A stretch of 54,549 bases of DNA from Saprospiraceae bacterium (GCA_029263015.1 JAJCYI010000161.1:1-54549); one strand, 5' to 3'. Positions 17,860-27,533 are shown, counted from the first letter of the stretch. Program-made: numbers and translations. The notes: generated by a model from the sequence alone, not told the origin.

Positions 17860-19194
17860 CTAGTTACAACCTAAATCTACTCTTGAAAGGGCGTCATTAT
17901 TTGGAAAACAGTTGCCAGAAAGGACTTGCTGCGGCACATGTTTGTGAAATTCGTGATCGTACAAAGAATGCTCGATAAATAATACAACTTTATCAATTTC
18001 TTCTTCGCTTAATCCGAGTGGATGGAATTGGGCAGCTATTCGGGAGTTTGAAACCATGGCATTTTCTTTCACCCCCTCATTGAAATATTCAACTACTTCT
18101 TTTATGCTCCTTTTGCTGCTACCGTGAAAGTAGAATCCTCCGCCTTTCAAGTTGTAAAGTTGAGGCACTTTGAATTTGAAATTGTCTTCTTCTTTTTTTG
18201 TGAATCCACCACGGCCAAGGTTCCTTAAATCATTAACGTTGGTGTTGATTGCTTCATCCGCCTCGTACAAATCCTTTACGCCAATGGCATAAAACTGGTT
18301 TGGATTATTGAGTGGTTTCCCATTGTGGCATTTATAACAGCCTGCTTTTCCAAAAAACAGTAAAGCTCCTTCTTTCTGTTCGTCAGACATGGCAAATTCG
18401 TTGCCTTTGAGCCAATGTTGAAAAGGAGCATCATTGGTAATCAATGATCGCAAATAAGCAGATATAGCAAAACTTGTTGTCAATTTGGTGTATCGTTCAG
18501 AAACCGGAAAACTCCCAAACACAGCATCATAATATGGTTTGTAGCCTAAGGTGTCAATGATTGTCCCATTGACGATCATTCTATGCAACTCAAATCCTTC
18601 AAGGGCTTGGCTTTCAAGACCCATCAGCCCTAATTCATTGATTTCGGTGAATCCTTCCCAGACATCTTCTGTGCCCACATTGTTGTCGTTCCCTCCAAAT
18701 TGGCCACTCCAGGTGGTGTTAGGAACGAATGCCACATTCATCACACTAAGTGCCCTTGCGCCTTGCACATCTGGCTCATCATTATCATAAAAGAACAGTT
18801 TCGTTCGGCCTTCTCCATTTACTCCAAATCCACTTCCACCATCTGCAATACCTTGAGCACGGCCTGGCATAAACCCCGCTTCGGGAATGTGACAGGTAGC
18901 ACAGGAATAGGTTCCTTTTGATTCTTCAAAAAGAGGATCGAGGGCAATGCCTGTCTCAAAGAACAGCATCCTGCCAAGTTCAATTTTTGTTTCTGTTAAA
19001 GGGTTGTTCGGATCTGAAGGAATTGAAGCGTAGTCTGTAGATGAAGGTAGAATAAAATGGTCTAAGCTGCCATTAGGAGAAGCTTTCCTAACCGCAGCCT
19101 TTAAATCTACGTCAAGTGGATTCGTCAGTTCATCAGAGGAGCATCCATAAATGAATGAAAGCATTACAAATGCCCCTAGTACGTACTTTTTCAT
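17860..19194 (-). CDS. Di-haem cytochrome c peroxidase/MauG-family lipoprotein
   Basis: A 444-residue protein of the bacterial di-haem cytochrome c peroxidase/MauG family. The signal peptide has lipobox IYGC (C18), so it is probably a periplasm-facing lipoprotein. Two haem motifs are present: CATCH (C98/C101) and CYKCH in the second domain. The GRMLFFE motif before the first haem and KVPQLYNLKGGGFYFHGS near the C-terminus are typical. Members reduce peroxide or oxidise protein and small-molecule substrates using c-type cytochrome electrons. No partner is adjacent. Haem attachment would rely on a System II synthase such as the one at 39119. Confidence 0.88.
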   Translation of the reverse strand: MKKYVLGAFVMLSFIYGCSSDELTNPLDVDLKAAVRKASPNGSLDHFILPSSTDYASIPSDPNNPLTETKIELGRMLFFETGIALDPLFEESKGTYSCATCHIPEAGFMPGRAQGIADGGSGFGVNGEGRTKLFFYDNDEPDVQGARALSVMNVAFVPNTTWSGQFGGNDNNVGTEDVWEGFTEINELGLMGLESQALEGFELHRMIVNGTIIDTLGYKPYYDAVFGSFPVSERYTKLTTSFAISAYLRSLITNDAPFQHWLKGNEFAMSDEQKEGALLFFGKAGCYKCHNGKPLNNPNQFYAIGVKDLYEADEAINTNVNDLRNLGRGGFTKKEEDNFKFKVPQLYNLKGGGFYFHGSSKRSIKEVVEYFNEGVKENAMVSNSRIAAQFHPLGLSEEEIDKVVLFIEHSLYDHEFHKHVPQQVLSGNCFPNNDALSRVDLGCN

Positions 19195-19626
19195 TTCAAA
19201 GTATCTTATGTTATGGGATTCATGTCAATTCGTTTTCAAATTGGACAAAGGCGAATGTCCCGCCAGTATCTTGAGTTGTCCAACATAAAACGCTTATGTA
19301 AAATCGGAAGTCGGGAATAGATTGGATTGGATACGATAACGTTTGCAAAAATAGTGCACGAAATTGATATATTCAAAATGAATGCTGTCTTTCAGGCATT
19401 TTAAATGAATATTTTTTGAAAACCCCTATAAACATTGGTCCTGAAGGAGATGGACTATGGCATCATTTTATTATATTTTTATCTTTTGGCCTTCAAAACT
19501 TGCAACTTTGTTTCAAAGAACTAAATTTGGGCTAATACCTGCATTTTGCGCTCATTCTCAGCAACTTGTAAACTTTTCGCCTGAACCCACGTACACATAT
19601 TTGCAGAAACCAAACACTTCCTTTCT
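19195..19626. other. 432-bp divergent intergenic region
   Basis: AT-rich gap between the divergent peroxidase and helicase genes. Apart from the candidate promoter at 19500, I see no gene, tRNA or strong hairpin. It presumably holds promoters for both directions. Confidence 0.5.
19500..19529 (+). promoter_or_regulatory. Candidate Bacteroidota-type promoter for the helicase-Vsr gene
   Basis: TTG at 19500-19502, 19-nt spacer, TAAATTTG at 19522-19529. This fits the Bacteroidota -33 TTG / -7 TANNTTTG consensus. It predicts a leader of roughly 90 nt before the ATG at 19627. Confidence 0.4.
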
Positions 19627-22600
19627 ATGAGGAATAGTCAAACTCCTTCCATCTATTCTATTTATAATAATGCACTGCCATTTTATCAAGACCGTATTGA
19701 CCTCTCCACCCTGACCGACAATGGGAATGCGTTTGCGGTAAATTTCATCTCCAGTCTATTGAAAGGAACCCTCATTCTCCAATTTGATGCATCAAACACG
19801 GTGGCTGATAGAGTGAGGCATTTGTTTTTTGAGTCTCGAAACCTCGCTAAAGTTGCTGGAGTTAAGACCCTTGGATTTGGCTATCCGCATGTTATTGATA
19901 CATTTGAAGGAGAGCTTATGGTAGCTCCTCTGTTAATTTGGCATTTGACCCTTGAGCCTGCTCAGACCAAAACGGATGCTTGGGTTATTCGTTTTGATCA
20001 AAACCACCATGTAGAGCCTAACTTCCAGTTAATCAATTCTTTGAAAGAAAAATACGACCATGATTACACCAATGAATTGTGTTCAATGGTACATAGTTCA
20101 AGGTTAAACAAACACTCGTTAGAACATATTTGTACTGACCTGAAAGAGCGTTTCCACTATGAAGATTATTATGAAGATGATAAAGTAATCTCATCGCCAG
20201 GCATTGACGAGATCGGGTCATTCACTGAAAAGGGAGCAGTTCATTGGTCTGGGGTACTTGGAATTTACCCACCTCAGCATTTCCGATGGAAATCGAGCAC
20301 ATCAAAACCTGAAGACGTATTTGCTCCTGTAAGAGAAGAAGACGGAGAAGTCCCGTTCGTGTTCCCCTATCTTGCCGCAGATCCTGAACAAGTAAGTGCT
20401 GTGGAACAGGTTTTAAGAAAGAATATGAGTGTTGTGGAAGGTATTGATGCACTGGGAAAGACGCAAACATTATTGAACCTAATCATCTGTTTGCTGATGC
20501 AGGGTAAAAAATGCCTTGTTGTTTCAGAAAGAGCGCCCGCATTAAAAAAAGTTCAGGAACTGCTTGCAAAGGCTGGAGTCAACCAATTTCATTTCCTGCT
20601 AACCGATGCATTGAATGACAAAGACCAATTCCTGGAGTTCTTGAGAGTAGCTGCGAAAGGAGTCGGAAAAGATATTCAATACGACGAAAAGGATTTCAAT
20701 TATAAAAAGAACAAATATACCAGAGGGAAGGCTCGGCTCGACAGTGCGTATTCGGCTGTCAAATCAAAAGTTTTTGGGGAGCACAATTGGACGGATACCG
20801 TTGGCCTTTTTCTGTCGAACCACAAAACAGAAGGTAAAGAATTGCTGGCGAGCCATTTGAACAAAGGCGATTTTAGGTTTGAAGAAGATGAACATAAAGG
20901 ATTGAAAAAAGGAATAGAAACCTGCTTCCCTCTTTTTCAGAAAGTAAAAACACTGAACCACCCGTTGAGTAATTTGAATGATAAAGTTTTCCAACAGGTA
21001 TCTTCTGAAGATGGAAGAATATATGTGGAAGATCAATCGACTGAATTCCTAAACAAGGCCAGTAACCTGCATCACCGTTACATTGCTGAGATTGATGATT
21101 ATAGGAACAGGCTTATCGGGCATTATGATAATTATGCAAATGAGATCGAAGCAGGTCTTTCTTCCTTGAATGAATTGATATTAGGCTATTCAGACCAGCT
21201 TGGCCCTGCGTTTCAGCAAGCTACTACCCGAATTTTTCAAATCTCCTTCTTGGTCTCCAAGAAGAACAAAAAGATTAATGTCGCCCAAAAGGATGTTTCA
21301 AAAAAATACCGGAATTTCAGTAAAGCGTTTGAGGCTAACCCTTATTTTGAATTCCAGTTTACGGATGCCAAAGGAGGGATGGTAATAAGAGAAGTAATTG
21401 ATGAACTGGAGCGGTTTGAAGGGGAATTCCAAGTATGGAAAAACAAATTGGAAGGGAACATCCATGAAGAAGTAATCAGGCTGAACAGTAAAACGGCACA
21501 CCCAAGTTTGGATATAAAAGAAGATGTGGCACAATTGGAATATTCGCTGGACTCAATGCTTGAAGAATTGAACGAGGCGGGACTTTATCGAAAAAATTTT
21601 GAGAACAAAACACTTACGGTGCAGCAACGGCAGAAGTACCTAGAATCGATAATCGAACAACTTGAAAATACCCAGTTGAATCTTCGGGATTTTTCAATTT
21701 TTTATCACTGGCAATCCAGCTGGCTTCAAATCGGACAACTTGGGCAAAAGGTTATCAAGGCATTGGTCAAAGTGAAACCTAAAGACTGGTCAGCTGCTTT
21801 TGAAAGTTGGTATTTCAGCAATTTATTGCAAGTTAACCTAAATGAAGAAGTGCCCACTGCAAAATCTATTGTCTCAGATTTTAATAAGAATTGGCATTCT
21901 TTGAAACCCCTTATCCTCAGCCATATTAACCAACTGTGGCAAAAGAATCAGATTGTAAATCTGAAAAAACTTAAAAAGGCTGACAAGAAAAAATACCAAT
22001 TGACTTTTGAGCACAAAAGCAAAAGTAAAAAGGGAAATGTTACTTTGGGTGAAGTGATGGACGGAGGCTTTGAAGCTATATCAGATTTTTTACCTGTTTT
22101 GTTTGTCACCCCACATGTGGCGCTAAATGTGGTCCCCAATGATTTCAAATTTGATTTTGTCATTTTTGAGGAAGCCAATCGGTTTTCAATCGAGCCATCT
22201 ACCGACATTGCCAAACTTGGAAAACAGCTTGCCATATTCGGATCTGATGACAGCAATGGCAATGAAACAAGCCTGTTGCAATACGCCCTGGAAAATGATG
22301 TGCCTTCTGTTAGCATCACCAATTGTTATGAAGTGCCAGTTCACCAGTCAATTTCTTATCAAGCCAACCAGCACACTTTTCATTTTGCCAATGAATACCA
22401 TGTTGAAAATATAGAAGGCCGCTTCCATGAGTTGGAAAGCACCAACGATGTCGAAGCCCAGTACATCATTAGGTTATTGAACCAGATCAAACAAACCCCA
22501 CAAAGGGTTTTTCCATCGGTCGGGATTGTGGCATTCACCAAGGAGCAAAGAGACCTGATCGCTTCCTATTTACTGAAATTGAAACAACAAAATGTTGCTG

Positions 22601-23385
22601 GCAGTGAGAAAATAAGACAGTTGGAACGAAACGGCATGGGGGTGTACTACGTGGATGAGTTATTTGGTCAGCAATTCGATATTTTGATACTTTCCTGCAC
22701 CTTCGGTACCATAAATATCAAGGGGAAAATGGCTAAGAAGATATTGCTCCTGAACACACCTGAAGGAGTAAGCCATCTGCAAATGGTAATGAATAAGCCA
22801 GTTCAGCAATTATATCTTCTACATTCATTTGCAGAGAAAAAAGTTGAAGAAATGAAAGGCAAGCCTTGGGAAAAAGGAACTTGGTTGCTCGCCCATTTCA
22901 TCCAACTTGCGGAAGCATCAAGGGATGGGAATAGTGTTATGGTTGATGATTGTTTGGAAGCAATAGGGCGTAAATCGCCAAGGAACGTTGGAAAAAATAT
23001 TTTAGCGTCAGAAATTGCATTTGCCTTGCAAGCCTATATTGATCCTTCACGGATTCGAATGGATGTAATGGTTGATGATATTATCTTGCCGCTTGTAGTT
23101 GACCCTTTAAATGCTCAAGGTCAGAAAGTGATTATTCACCCTGATGGTTTTTTTGCAGATACAAATTGTACTTCTGGGGTTTGGGAAATGCGGCATCGGG
23201 TTAATCTCGAAAAAAGTGGTTATAAATACTTGGCTACTTGGTCGTCAGATTGGTTGAAGAACCCCGAAAAGGAAACAAGGAGACTTGCCAGTCAAATAAT
23301 CAAAAAGGACAATTTGGACAATAAAGAACAGCTTCCAAGAGATGAAAAAATATCAGAGGAAGAATTGGGAAAAAAAGAGGGATGA
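19627..23385 (+). CDS. SF1 helicase-Vsr nuclease fusion protein, Hhe/DUF4011-helicase-like
   Basis: A 1252-residue protein. An N-terminal domain (about 1-240) precedes a superfamily 1 helicase core with Walker A at 272-279 (GIDALGKT). Motif Ia-like CLVVSERAPALKKVQELL is characteristic of the DUF4011-helicase-Vsr group (Hhe in defence surveys). About 550 residues of helical insert follow, with a Walker B-like region at 846-850 (IFEEA), motif V-like VDELFGQQFDIL near 1009, and a Vsr-type nuclease-like end (about 1128-1215: SEIAF, HPDGFF with D1173, WSSDWLKNP). Several helicase residues deviate: motif II is FEEA instead of DEA, the GDxxQ of motif III is GSDDSN, and the arginines of motif VI are missing (NKPVQQLYLLHS). 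It may bind ATP yet have lost full helicase activity. Single-gene unit; an antiphage role is inferred from family membership. Confidence 0.7.
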   Translation: MRNSQTPSIYSIYNNALPFYQDRIDLSTLTDNGNAFAVNFISSLLKGTLILQFDASNTVADRVRHLFFESRNLAKVAGVKTLGFGYPHVIDTFEGELMVAPLLIWHLTLEPAQTKTDAWVIRFDQNHHVEPNFQLINSLKEKYDHDYTNELCSMVHSSRLNKHSLEHICTDLKERFHYEDYYEDDKVISSPGIDEIGSFTEKGAVHWSGVLGIYPPQHFRWKSSTSKPEDVFAPVREEDGEVPFVFPYLAADPEQVSAVEQVLRKNMSVVEGIDALGKTQTLLNLIICLLMQGKKCLVVSERAPALKKVQELLAKAGVNQFHFLLTDALNDKDQFLEFLRVAAKGVGKDIQYDEKDFNYKKNKYTRGKARLDSAYSAVKSKVFGEHNWTDTVGLFLSNHKTEGKELLASHLNKGDFRFEEDEHKGLKKGIETCFPLFQKVKTLNHPLSNLNDKVFQQVSSEDGRIYVEDQSTEFLNKASNLHHRYIAEIDDYRNRLIGHYDNYANEIEAGLSSLNELILGYSDQLGPAFQQATTRIFQISFLVSKKNKKINVAQKDVSKKYRNFSKAFEANPYFEFQFTDAKGGMVIREVIDELERFEGEFQVWKNKLEGNIHEEVIRLNSKTAHPSLDIKEDVAQLEYSLDSMLEELNEAGLYRKNFENKTLTVQQRQKYLESIIEQLENTQLNLRDFSIFYHWQSSWLQIGQLGQKVIKALVKVKPKDWSAAFESWYFSNLLQVNLNEEVPTAKSIVSDFNKNWHSLKPLILSHINQLWQKNQIVNLKKLKKADKKKYQLTFEHKSKSKKGNVTLGEVMDGGFEAISDFLPVLFVTPHVALNVVPNDFKFDFVIFEEANRFSIEPSTDIAKLGKQLAIFGSDDSNGNETSLLQYALENDVPSVSITNCYEVPVHQSISYQANQHTFHFANEYHVENIEGRFHELESTNDVEAQYIIRLLNQIKQTPQRVFPSVGIVAFTKEQRDLIASYLLKLKQQNVAGSEKIRQLERNGMGVYYVDELFGQQFDILILSCTFGTINIKGKMAKKILLLNTPEGVSHLQMVMNKPVQQLYLLHSFAEKKVEEMKGKPWEKGTWLLAHFIQLAEASRDGNSVMVDDCLEAIGRKSPRNVGKNILASEIAFALQAYIDPSRIRMDVMVDDIILPLVVDPLNAQGQKVIIHPDGFFADTNCTSGVWEMRHRVNLEKSGYKYLATWSSDWLKNPEKETRRLASQIIKKDNLDNKEQLPRDEKISEEELGKKEG

Positions 23386-23673
23386 AATTCTTCGGTAGAA
23401 ATATTTGTAAAAATTCTTCCAGCATTGGTTTTTGTTTTACCTTCACCGCTGCTATTCAACTGCTCCTCTTTTATTACTTGCTAAATTAACCTAACAACTA
23501 TAAGTACCCCCTTTTATCCCCCTTTTTATTTTTGTTAAAGGGGATCGTTCTCACGTTATCAATTTGGTTTCGAAGGTAGTGAATTCAAAGTCATAATCAT
23601 TTTGTGAAGCCTGGCTTTAATTTAACAAACACTAATAGTACACCCAATAGTGATTCACTACACAGGCTCCAAT
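23386..23673. other. Convergent intergenic region with weak hairpins
   Basis: Between the helicase stop and the IscA-like gene's terminator. It contains a bulged hairpin around 23516-23545 (ATCCCC.. / ..GGGGAT) and a 9-bp inverted pair GTAGTGAAT/ATTCACTAC (23576/23653). No coding potential seen. Confidence 0.4.
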
Positions 23674-23706
23674 AAAAAAGCCCGGCAAGGGAAACCTGCC
23701 GGGCTT
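23674..23706 (-). terminator. Rho-independent terminator of the IscA-like gene
   Basis: A 9-bp GC-rich stem (AGCCCGGCA/TGCCGGGCT) with a short loop, followed on the minus strand by TTTTTTATT. It lies 22 bp beyond the minus-strand stop at 23729. Confidence 0.85.
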
Positions 23707-23728
23707 TGCATTTTATATTGGTGCTGGT

Positions 23729-24067
23729 TTAGGCTGAGAATGAAGTCCCGCAGCCACAGGTTGAAGATGCATTGGGGTTGTTGAAAGTAAATCCCCGATT
23801 GTCCAACCCTTCCACCCAATCAACCTCCATCCCCAGAAGATAGATGGCATGTGATTTCTCCATGAAGACTTTAAGGCCTTCTATTTCATATTCATCGTCT
23901 GACTCATTTTTTTTGTCAAAACCGAGCACGTAAGTAAATCCAGAACAGCCACCACCTTTCACGCCGATCCGAAGGCCGTGGTCACCTGAAATTTGCTGCT
24001 CATCTTTAATTCTCAATAATTGCTTTATTGCGCCCGAAGTCAATGATATTGGTTGTGTTGTAGTCAC
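23729..24067 (-). CDS. HesB/IscA/ErpA-type iron-sulfur assembly protein
   Basis: A 112-residue A-type Fe-S carrier. The three conserved cysteines are C41 (GGGCSGFTY) and C104/C106 (CGCG) near the C-terminus. IscA, ErpA and SufA cannot be separated safely by sequence alone. The protein accepts a nascent cluster from a scaffold and passes it to target apoproteins in the cytoplasm. No isc or suf genes are adjacent. It has its own terminator and is transcribed alone. Confidence 0.92.
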   Translation of the reverse strand: MTTTQPISLTSGAIKQLLRIKDEQQISGDHGLRIGVKGGGCSGFTYVLGFDKKNESDDEYEIEGLKVFMEKSHAIYLLGMEVDWVEGLDNRGFTFNNPNASSTCGCGTSFSA

Positions 24068-24111
24068 CTGATTATGTTTTATGAAATTTTTTCAACCTTG
24101 TTTAAAATTTT

Positions 24112-24252
24112 CTGGACTTTTGACAATAGACGTTAGACTAAAGATTTTAGACGATTTAACATGAAAACAGTTTTGTAAATCATTGGTAGTCAGTCGTCAT
24201 CTGTTCTGGTTTCTAATGTCTAACGTCTATTTGTCTAATGTCAAAAGTCCAG
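24112..24252. repeat. Inverted repeat upstream of the IscA-like gene
   Basis: CTGGACTTTTGACA (24112-24125) pairs with TGTCAAAAGTCCAG (24239-24252). Inside it, ATAGACGTTAGAC (24126-24138) pairs with GTCTAACGTCTAT (24218-24230). An extra TTGTCTAA sits in the right arm. This fills much of the 395-bp gap; the rest (24253-24462) is AT-rich with no gene seen. Confidence 0.75.
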
Positions 24253-24462
24253 TTAAAATTTTGGACCATCAAAATTGAAAAAACAAAGTTAGGCAAATTA
24301 TCGCCAGGCATTACTAACGCATCCTGGCGTATCTTGGTTGAAGCTGAAACAAATTTTTTGAATTTAGAATGCTCCCCTTAGTTTTGCGGTCAGACTTTAG
24401 ACATTGCTCATGATAACGATTTCGGTTTAAACTCAACAACTCACTAATTTCAATTCCTAAAA

Positions 24463-24996
24463 ATGACAACTTTTGTAAATATTTTGCTTGAAATAATAAA
24501 AATTACCGTACCTGCCCTTATTGTTTTTTTTACGGTTTATTATTTGTTCAAAACCTATTTAGACAAGCAATATCAGCTTAAACAATTGGAATTTAAGCAA
24601 GCGAATCAAAAGACAACAATACCCTTACGTCTTCAAGCCTATGAAAGGCTATCACTATTTTGCGAACGAATTTCGATCCCAAACCTATTGCTACGCCTAA
24701 ATGAAAGTGGGCAAAGCACAGCTGCTTTGAGGCTCAAGTTATTATTGACGATTCAGCAGGAATTTGAATACAACATAACTCAGCAATTATATGTCTCCGA
24801 GCAGCTATGGCAAATCATAAAGATATCAAGAGAAGATACCATGACTATCGTCAACGGTATTGCCGAAAATATCGACTCCAAAGCTCCTTCCTCAGAACTT
24901 TCATCAAGGCTTTTGGCCTTCGTCGAAAGCCAACCTGACTCTTCGTTGGACAAAGCCTTGCTTGCTATTAAAAAGGAAGCTACTATTTTGATGTAG
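24463..24996 (+). CDS. Conserved Bacteroidota hypothetical membrane protein
   Basis: A 177-residue protein with one N-terminal transmembrane helix (about residues 8-28). A charged segment and a mainly helical cytoplasmic domain follow (QTTIPLRLQAYERL-type start, ISREDTMTIVNGIA near the middle). I believe it belongs to a small family found almost only in Bacteroidota (recently catalogued as DUF7935), but I cannot verify this. No catalytic motif is visible. It precedes dnaA on the same strand but is separated by 375 bp containing a likely promoter, so co-transcription is doubtful. Confidence 0.65.
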   Translation: MTTFVNILLEIIKITVPALIVFFTVYYLFKTYLDKQYQLKQLEFKQANQKTTIPLRLQAYERLSLFCERISIPNLLLRLNESGQSTAALRLKLLLTIQQEFEYNITQQLYVSEQLWQIIKISREDTMTIVNGIAENIDSKAPSSELSSRLLAFVESQPDSSLDKALLAIKKEATILM

Positions 24997-25188
24997 TAGC
25001 ATATGACGTAACTGCTTGATTTTCAACATTATAACATACAATCATTTGAATATCAGTTATTTATACAATTAAAAAACACTATCTTACTGATTCTTAGTAT
25101 GTTATCTAAATGTTAAGTGGTGTTTTTCATATTATTCAAAAAAAATTAAAAAAAAAGCTTAAAACACCTCCCTTCCACGGGATTTTTT

Positions 25189-25200
25189 TACCACCTTTGC
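25189..25200 (+). promoter_or_regulatory. Candidate -7 element of the dnaA promoter
   Basis: CCACCTTTGC inside an otherwise very AT-rich 375-bp gap (24997-25371). It resembles the Bacteroidota -7 box (TANNTTTG, one mismatch), but no convincing -33 TTG precedes it. It would give a leader of about 165 nt, including a small TGTCC/GGACA hairpin at about 25317-25330. I found no cluster of DnaA boxes in this gap, so an origin is not claimed. Confidence 0.35.
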
Positions 25201-25371
25201 AGTCCTCCATTTGAAGAGACTACCCAAGTTTCTTGTTAGAGCAACCTGAATAGTGTAAGGGCACATCACAGGGCTTTCACTCGGAGATTTTCCTAGTTTA
25301 CTGATGCTACAATTATTGTCCTAAGGACATGTTTCAAACTTATTTCTTAACTTCCAATTTATTAAAGGAGA

Positions 25372-26814
25372 ATGGTAAAGGATTGCGTAACAGTATGGGA
25401 CAATTGTCTCCAGACCATCAGGCGGAATGTAAACGGGCAAAGTTTTAAAACTTGGTTTGATCCTATCAGACCAATTCGGTTGGATAATTTTGCACTGACA
25501 ATTCAAGTGCCTAACAAATTTTTTTACGAATGGCTGGAAGAGCACTATGTGGCATTATTAAAATTGACCATCCGTAAGGAGCTGGGCGAACGTGGACGCT
25601 TGGAATACCAGATTCTTACCGGCAACAATAGGTCACAAAATAACGAACTGGTTGCAGTCGGTGCTGGTCATAAAAATTTATCCCGTGCCAATGGCAATGG
25701 GGTGTCCCCAGGTGGATTGGATACTTCCAATATCAAAAATCCATTTGTTATCCCTGGCATAAGAAAGATAAAGGTTGATCCTCAGCTTAACCCCACCTAT
25801 ACATTTGATTCATTTATAGAAGGAGATTGCAACCGCCTTGCCAGGTCTGCGGGTATGGCAGTAGCTAAAAAACCAGGAGGGACCGCTTTTAATCCCTTGG
25901 TGATTTTTGGCGATGTCGGCCTTGGTAAAACCCACCTTGCCCATGCTGTGGGCAATGAAGTGTTGCGTACATTTGACAATAAAAGGGTGTTGTACGTTTC
26001 TTCTGAAAAATTTACCAGCCAGATTATTGAATCTATCAAGAACAATGCAGTAAATGACTTCGTGAACTTCTACCAGATGGTAGATGTGCTGATCGTGGAT
26101 GACATCCAGTTTTTGGCAAACAAGCAAAAGACCCAAGAGATTTTCTTTCATATATTCAACCAGTTGCATCAAAACGGCAAGCAGATCATTCTTACATCTG
26201 ACCGTCCTCCAAAGGATCTTGATGGAATGGAAGAGCGGCTCATATCTAGGTTTAAATGGGGGCTTTCTGCCGATTTGCAAGTACCTGAATTTGAAACAAG
26301 GGTTGCTATTCTGGAAGCCAAAATGAATAGGGAAGGGGTTGACCTTCCATCTGATGTTGTTGAATTCATTTGTTATAACATCCAGAACAATATCAGGGAA
26401 CTTGAAGGGGTCTTGGTGTCTTTGATTGCTCAATCTTCACTGAATCGACGAGAGATTGATGTAGAGCTGGCCAAAGATGTTACCCGCAACTTTGTGACGC
26501 AAATAAACAAGGAAATCACACTTGAATTCATAAAGAATCTGGTGGCCGATCATTTCAGTGTCCCAGTTGAAAAACTGGGCGGTAAAACAAGGAAAAGGCA
26601 GTTCGTGATAGCCCGTCAACTTTCCATGTACCTTGCCAAGCACTTGACTGACAAGTCGTTGAAAGCTATTGGTGAGATGTTTGGAGGACGAGATCACAGC
26701 ACGGTAATTTACTCCATTAAAACAGTCCAGGACTTGATGGAAACTGATTTGGTTTTCAAAGACACTGTTTCTGAATTGGAGAAGAAACTCAAACTCAGTT
26801 TGAACGAGAAATAA
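25372..26814 (+). CDS. dnaA: Chromosomal replication initiator protein DnaA
   Basis: A 480-residue DnaA. Domain I is residues 1-90 (VWDNCLQTIRRN, SFKTWFDPI). A variable linker is followed by the AAA+ domain with Walker A at 180-187 (GDVGLGKT), Walker B VLIVDDIQF, and sensor/arginine motifs (LTSDRPPKDLDGMEERLISRF). Domain IV carries the DnaA signature GGRDHSTVIYS for DNA-box recognition. It binds the origin and melts it for replication start. AAAGGAG lies directly against the ATG, too close for ideal spacing, but the conserved N-terminus supports this start. Its neighbours are tRNA genes, not dnaN. Confidence 0.98.
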   Translation: MVKDCVTVWDNCLQTIRRNVNGQSFKTWFDPIRPIRLDNFALTIQVPNKFFYEWLEEHYVALLKLTIRKELGERGRLEYQILTGNNRSQNNELVAVGAGHKNLSRANGNGVSPGGLDTSNIKNPFVIPGIRKIKVDPQLNPTYTFDSFIEGDCNRLARSAGMAVAKKPGGTAFNPLVIFGDVGLGKTHLAHAVGNEVLRTFDNKRVLYVSSEKFTSQIIESIKNNAVNDFVNFYQMVDVLIVDDIQFLANKQKTQEIFFHIFNQLHQNGKQIILTSDRPPKDLDGMEERLISRFKWGLSADLQVPEFETRVAILEAKMNREGVDLPSDVVEFICYNIQNNIRELEGVLVSLIAQSSLNRREIDVELAKDVTRNFVTQINKEITLEFIKNLVADHFSVPVEKLGGKTRKRQFVIARQLSMYLAKHLTDKSLKAIGEMFGGRDHSTVIYSIKTVQDLMETDLVFKDTVSELEKKLKLSLNEK

Positions 26815-26945
26815 TCCCATGATGTTTGGGAAGCTGGAACTGGAGTATTCCGAACTAAATGAAAATAATCTTCATTTTATGTTTTGGAAATCTAAAACTT
26901 CCCAATACATTTGCCGCCGCTTTGAAAGAAAAGCGAAAAGATATG

Positions 26946-27034
26946 GGAGACGTGGGTGAGTGGCTGAAACCAACGGTTTGCTAAATCGTCAGTCTGGGAA
27001 ACTGGGCTCGGGGGTTCGAATCCCTCCGTCTCCG
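26946..27034 (+). tRNA. tRNA-Ser (anticodon GCT)
   Basis: An 89-nt cloverleaf: acceptor GGAGACG/CGTCTCC, anticodon stem ACGGT/ATCGT with loop TTGCTAA, a long variable arm as in class II tRNAs, and T-arm GGGGGTTCGAATCCCTC. The 3' CCA is not encoded. It reads AGC/AGU serine codons. Confidence 0.95.
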
Positions 27035-27140
27035 CAGAAAATTTGGTGGTTATGAAACTTAGAGTGCATCATGTCGTTTTATCATTTTCACTTCTTAAAT
27101 GTAAGAAGCAAATTCCATCAAAATCAAAGAATTAGTCACA

Positions 27141-27215
27141 CGGGGTGTGGCGCAGTCCGGTTAGCGCACCTGCTTTGGGAGCAGGGGGCCGCAGGTTCGA
27201 ATCCTGCCACCCCGA
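27141..27215 (+). tRNA. tRNA-Pro (anticodon TGG)
   Basis: A 75-nt cloverleaf: acceptor CGGGGTG/CACCCCG, anticodon stem CCTGC/GCAGG with loop TTTGGGA, and T-arm GCAGGTTCGAATCCTGC. The 3' CCA is not encoded. Its last 27 nt and following terminator recur as a direct repeat at 42282-42355, which makes it the probable attachment site of the island to its right. Confidence 0.95.
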
Positions 27216-27225
27216 CTTGGTTATC

Positions 27226-27260
27226 AAGGAGTTATGAAAGAAATTTCATAACTCCTTTTT
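27226..27260 (+). terminator. Terminator behind tRNA-Pro
   Basis: A 14-bp perfect stem AAGGAGTTATGAAA/TTTCATAACTCCTT with a GAAA loop, then a T-run. The rest of the gap to 27533 is AT-rich and shows no feature. Confidence 0.9.
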
Positions 27261-27533
27261 CATTTGCCAGCAATTTTCAAACACTTCTTGGCTTTATATG
27301 AGCTTATCTGGTTTATCTTAGCAGAATTAGTGATTGTAAGAAATTAGTGTGATTGTAAGAACCTTTGAATCTTAATATTTTATTTTGAATATGAATCGCA
27401 ACAATAATTTTTACGTGTTGACTTGAACATTACTTGAGAAAATTGGTGTGAATGTTTAGTCATCCAGTATTTCTATGGCTCTATCAATCTGTGTTATTCT
27501 TTTACTATACCAAATTCCACCTACCTGCGATAG

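Noticed and set aside
24997-25371. Replication origin beside dnaA
   Set aside because: The gap is AT-rich but I found no cluster of TTATNCACA-like DnaA boxes, and in Bacteroidota the origin is often not next to dnaA.
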